A stretch of DNA of 64,000 bases from Antedon mediterranea (lineage: Eukaryota; Echinodermata; Crinoidea; Comatulida; Antedonidae), in the NCBI RefSeq assembly GCF_964355755.1, contig NC_092676.1, forward strand, positions 29,587,871 to 29,651,870. The letters run 5' to 3'. Each line of letters starts with the position of its first letter. The stretch's first letter is position 1. Position numbers and translations under genes: made by a program. Shown here one piece after another: positions 62,030-64,000 of the stretch. The notes under the pieces were generated by a model, which worked only from the letters and a program-made list of their open reading frames with translations, was not told the origin of the DNA and searched no databases.

Positions 62030-62165
62030 CTTTTTTAGTACTCTTGGGTACGGTGGCTTCTTTTCAACCGGTAAGCTTTTTTTCCGCATGGGGTTCTTTT
62101 CAAGATTACTTTTGCAAACTAAAGGAGGGGAGCTTCTAGGTTCCCGCCCGGAAAATTGTATCTTT
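62030..62165. mobile_element. Relic related to MITE B
   Basis: GGCTTCTTTTCAACCGGTAA, GGTTCTTTTCAAGATTACTT and TTTGCAAACTAAAGGAGGGG resemble the internal GGGCTTCTTTTCAAGATAGT and TACAGTTTGCAAAAGTACTC motifs of the 50296 element. Confidence 0.5.
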
Positions 62166-63039
62166 ACATGATTTGAATTTCTAATAAAGATTAGCAAAAT
62201 CAAAAATTAACTTTTAAATTTAATTTTGTTGCTTAGCAAAGACAATTTTGAAAAAAATATTTATTGAAATATGAAATTAAATATTAAGTCTCCAGTTAAG
62301 CTCACCATGGTTGGGGCAGAGCTAAGAATGAAAGCTTATTCTCCGGAAATTATGAAACGAAATATATAAGTCTTCAGGATCAGCCATATAATGGTGATTG
62401 TTTCCCAAGTGTGAGACATGCAATGCACGCGGCCGTGACGGTAATTCAACAAAACAAAATTATGAAATACAAACAGAGCTAGCACAGAAAAGCCTACTTA
62501 CTAATTTTAATATTTCTATAATTTAGAAAACAATTACAATTATCACCTTTGATAATTATAATGTTAAATTTCAACTATCCAGATGCGAAGTTTAGGTTGG
62601 GTTTTAAAAAACTTGACTTCATATGCTTCAATTTCGAAGATCTGCTTAAAACATATTTATTTATTTATTCTACCATAAACTTTTATTCACAACATAATAT
62701 CAGTAGGCCTACAATACAATATCTTGCATGAAACGGATATTAAAAAATACACTATAATGTATAACGGTAGATTTATAATTATAATGTAAAAGATTAACAA
62801 AATAAAAATGTAGTGTTGTGTGTTGATCGCGAATGACTAACAATACCATCTTTCCCACAGCACATGTGCACACTCATTTGCATAATAAACGCACGGCATA
62901 CCAAACTACGATGAGATAAAATTAATTCTCTTCTAACACGTAACGAAGAGAATTAATTCCCTTTTTTTTACATTAAAATAAATTGAGGGCGCTAAACATA
63001 AAATTTAAACCACCAAAGCAGTTTGCGAGAGCCAAAAAA

Positions 63040-63296
63040 AAAAAAAGATGGTAAATGTGCTCTCCCTGCCTCAGCACTAAGGCCCTGCCACAGCCTTTTG
63101 GGGTCGTTTCCACCACATCACCAGATGCATTGATGTTGTCGCCTCATGATGTGTGGTGGAAAGGGGGACGTATGATCTGTGAACCTCAAACACAGTGGCT
63201 CGCATAGCCTTAACTCTATTCCACCGACCAGCATGGGAATCGAACCCACGACATACGTGTTGTTAACACGACGCTCAGACGACTGAGCTAATTGAT
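63040..63296 (-). mobile_element. tRNA-derived SINE with poly-T end
   Basis: On the minus strand the head reads TAGCTCAGTCGTCTGAGCGT, an anticodon-like CGTGTTAACAACACG hairpin and GGGTTCGATTCCCATGCTGG. A 190-bp body ends in a T run near 63040. The acceptor-stem pairing is poor, so it is not a tRNA gene. Confidence 0.65.
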
Positions 63297-63384
63297 CATT
63301 TTGGTTTTAGCAAGGTTAATAGGATATTTATGACGTAATGATCAATTACGTAATACACGTATAAATAGACTATTATCAGCTTTT

Positions 63385-63475
63385 CAGTCATGTATTTGGT
63401 AGCGTAACGGGTAATGCTCAGTTTTGAGTGCTATCGGCTGGGGTTCGAACCTCGACGGATATTTTTGTTTGTTTT
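63385..63475 (+). mobile_element. tRNA-like SINE head
   Basis: TAGCGTAACGGGTAATGCTC (A box) and GGGGTTCGAACCTCGACGG (B box) are at tRNA spacing, followed by T/G-rich sequence. Confidence 0.5.
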
Positions 63476-63591
63476 GAATATTGTTTTTTTTAAATAGAGA
63501 TATGTGACATTGTATTGTCGAACAATGGTACCATACCGGTAGGTATTCAAATATGCTTAATACGAAAAGATATTGATGAAAGAGATTGAGC

Positions 63592-63892
63592 ACAGTGTGT
63601 ATTAACATACGAAAAGATATTAAAATTCAGTGACTTATTTCTATTTTATATTACTATGCTCCCCTGGCTCCAAATTGGGTCCACATGAGCACAATGTAAT
63701 AACATACGAAACGATATTAAAATTAGTGACTTATTTCTATTTTATATCACTGTGCTCCACTGGCTCCAAATTGTGTCGACTTGAGCACAGTGTATTAGCA
63801 TACGAAAAGATATTAACATTCAATGACTTGTTTCTATTTATATCACTGTGCTCCATTGGATCCAAATTGGGTCCACTTGAGCACAGTGTACT
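63592..63892. repeat. About 97-bp tandem repeat, 3 units
   Basis: Each unit has ACATACGAAAAGATATTAAA, TGACTTATTTCTATTTTATA, then GGCTCCAAATTGGGTCCAC and GAGCACAGTG. The units differ by about 10%. Confidence 0.9.
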
Positions 63893-64000
63893 GGTGCTAA
63901 ACTTGGTCCAGTGAACCAGTTACCGTACTACTATATTTCTATTTCGGAAGTAAATAAAGGCATAAATGGCGCTCCGTAGAAGTAGAGAATGCTCGATCGT

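Larger units (their letters stand above)
60570..64000. other. Upstream intergenic flank, no gene recognised
   Basis: Open frames here (for example 61353-61718, plus strand) lack recognisable domains and a convincing codon pattern. The stretch holds the tandem repeats and SINE-like elements listed separately. Within 61130-62030 and 62170-63000 I see nothing beyond AT-rich sequence and short microsatellites. Confidence 0.55.

Noticed and set aside
63230-63296. tRNA gene on the minus strand
   Set aside because: The A and B boxes and an anticodon-like hairpin are present, but acceptor-stem pairing is weak and a SINE body with a T-rich end follows.

Overview
This is a eukaryotic, AT-rich window from an animal genome. 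One very large gene on the minus strand fills about 56 kb of it (59415 down to 3084). I reconstructed it by hand from reading frame, GT/AG splice sites and family motifs. It has 88 coding exons totalling 15,819 nt, which is exactly 5,273 codons including the stop and gives a protein of about 5,272 residues. The product is an axonemal dynein heavy chain, closest to the outer-arm gamma class (DNAH5/DNAH8-like). All splice phases join cleanly and no exon has an internal stop, so it looks like a working gene rather than a pseudogene.

Gene layout, reading 5' to 3' on the minus strand: N-terminal tail (59415-49099), tail-to-linker region (48850-36615), AAA1 (35784-33533), AAA2 (32539-29873), AAA3 (27081-23900), AAA4 (23628-19604), stalk and microtubule-binding tip (19135-14707), AAA5 (14007-11326), AAA6 (10405-8605) and C-terminal domain (8409-3084). 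The motor is unusual. AAA1 keeps a Walker A lysine but has lost the normally near-invariant FDEFNRI and NPGYAGR-type motifs, and AAA4 has lost its P-loop lysine. The protein is roughly 600 residues longer than the usual 4,600 because of Ser/Pro-rich and acidic inserts.

The introns are packed with repeats. These are a 15-bp satellite of about 157 nearly identical units (27306-29658), a 39-bp minisatellite (36064-36573), a 31/41-bp composite minisatellite split by a 5'-truncated LINE (44533-47755), 19 copies of one short palindromic MITE family, five copies of a tRNA-derived SINE, and smaller tandem arrays. A MITE with a TA duplication sits inside another MITE, and its empty site can be reconstructed exactly.

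The flanks (1-3083 downstream, 59416-64000 upstream) hold no gene I can support. The upstream flank has a 763-bp hAT-like non-autonomous element with a perfect 8-bp target duplication, AGGCCTAGGCC-type clusters, tandem repeats and SINE-like tRNA-derived sequences. The repeat style and the ciliary gene suggest a marine invertebrate deuterostome such as an echinoderm. That is an inference and the species is not established.
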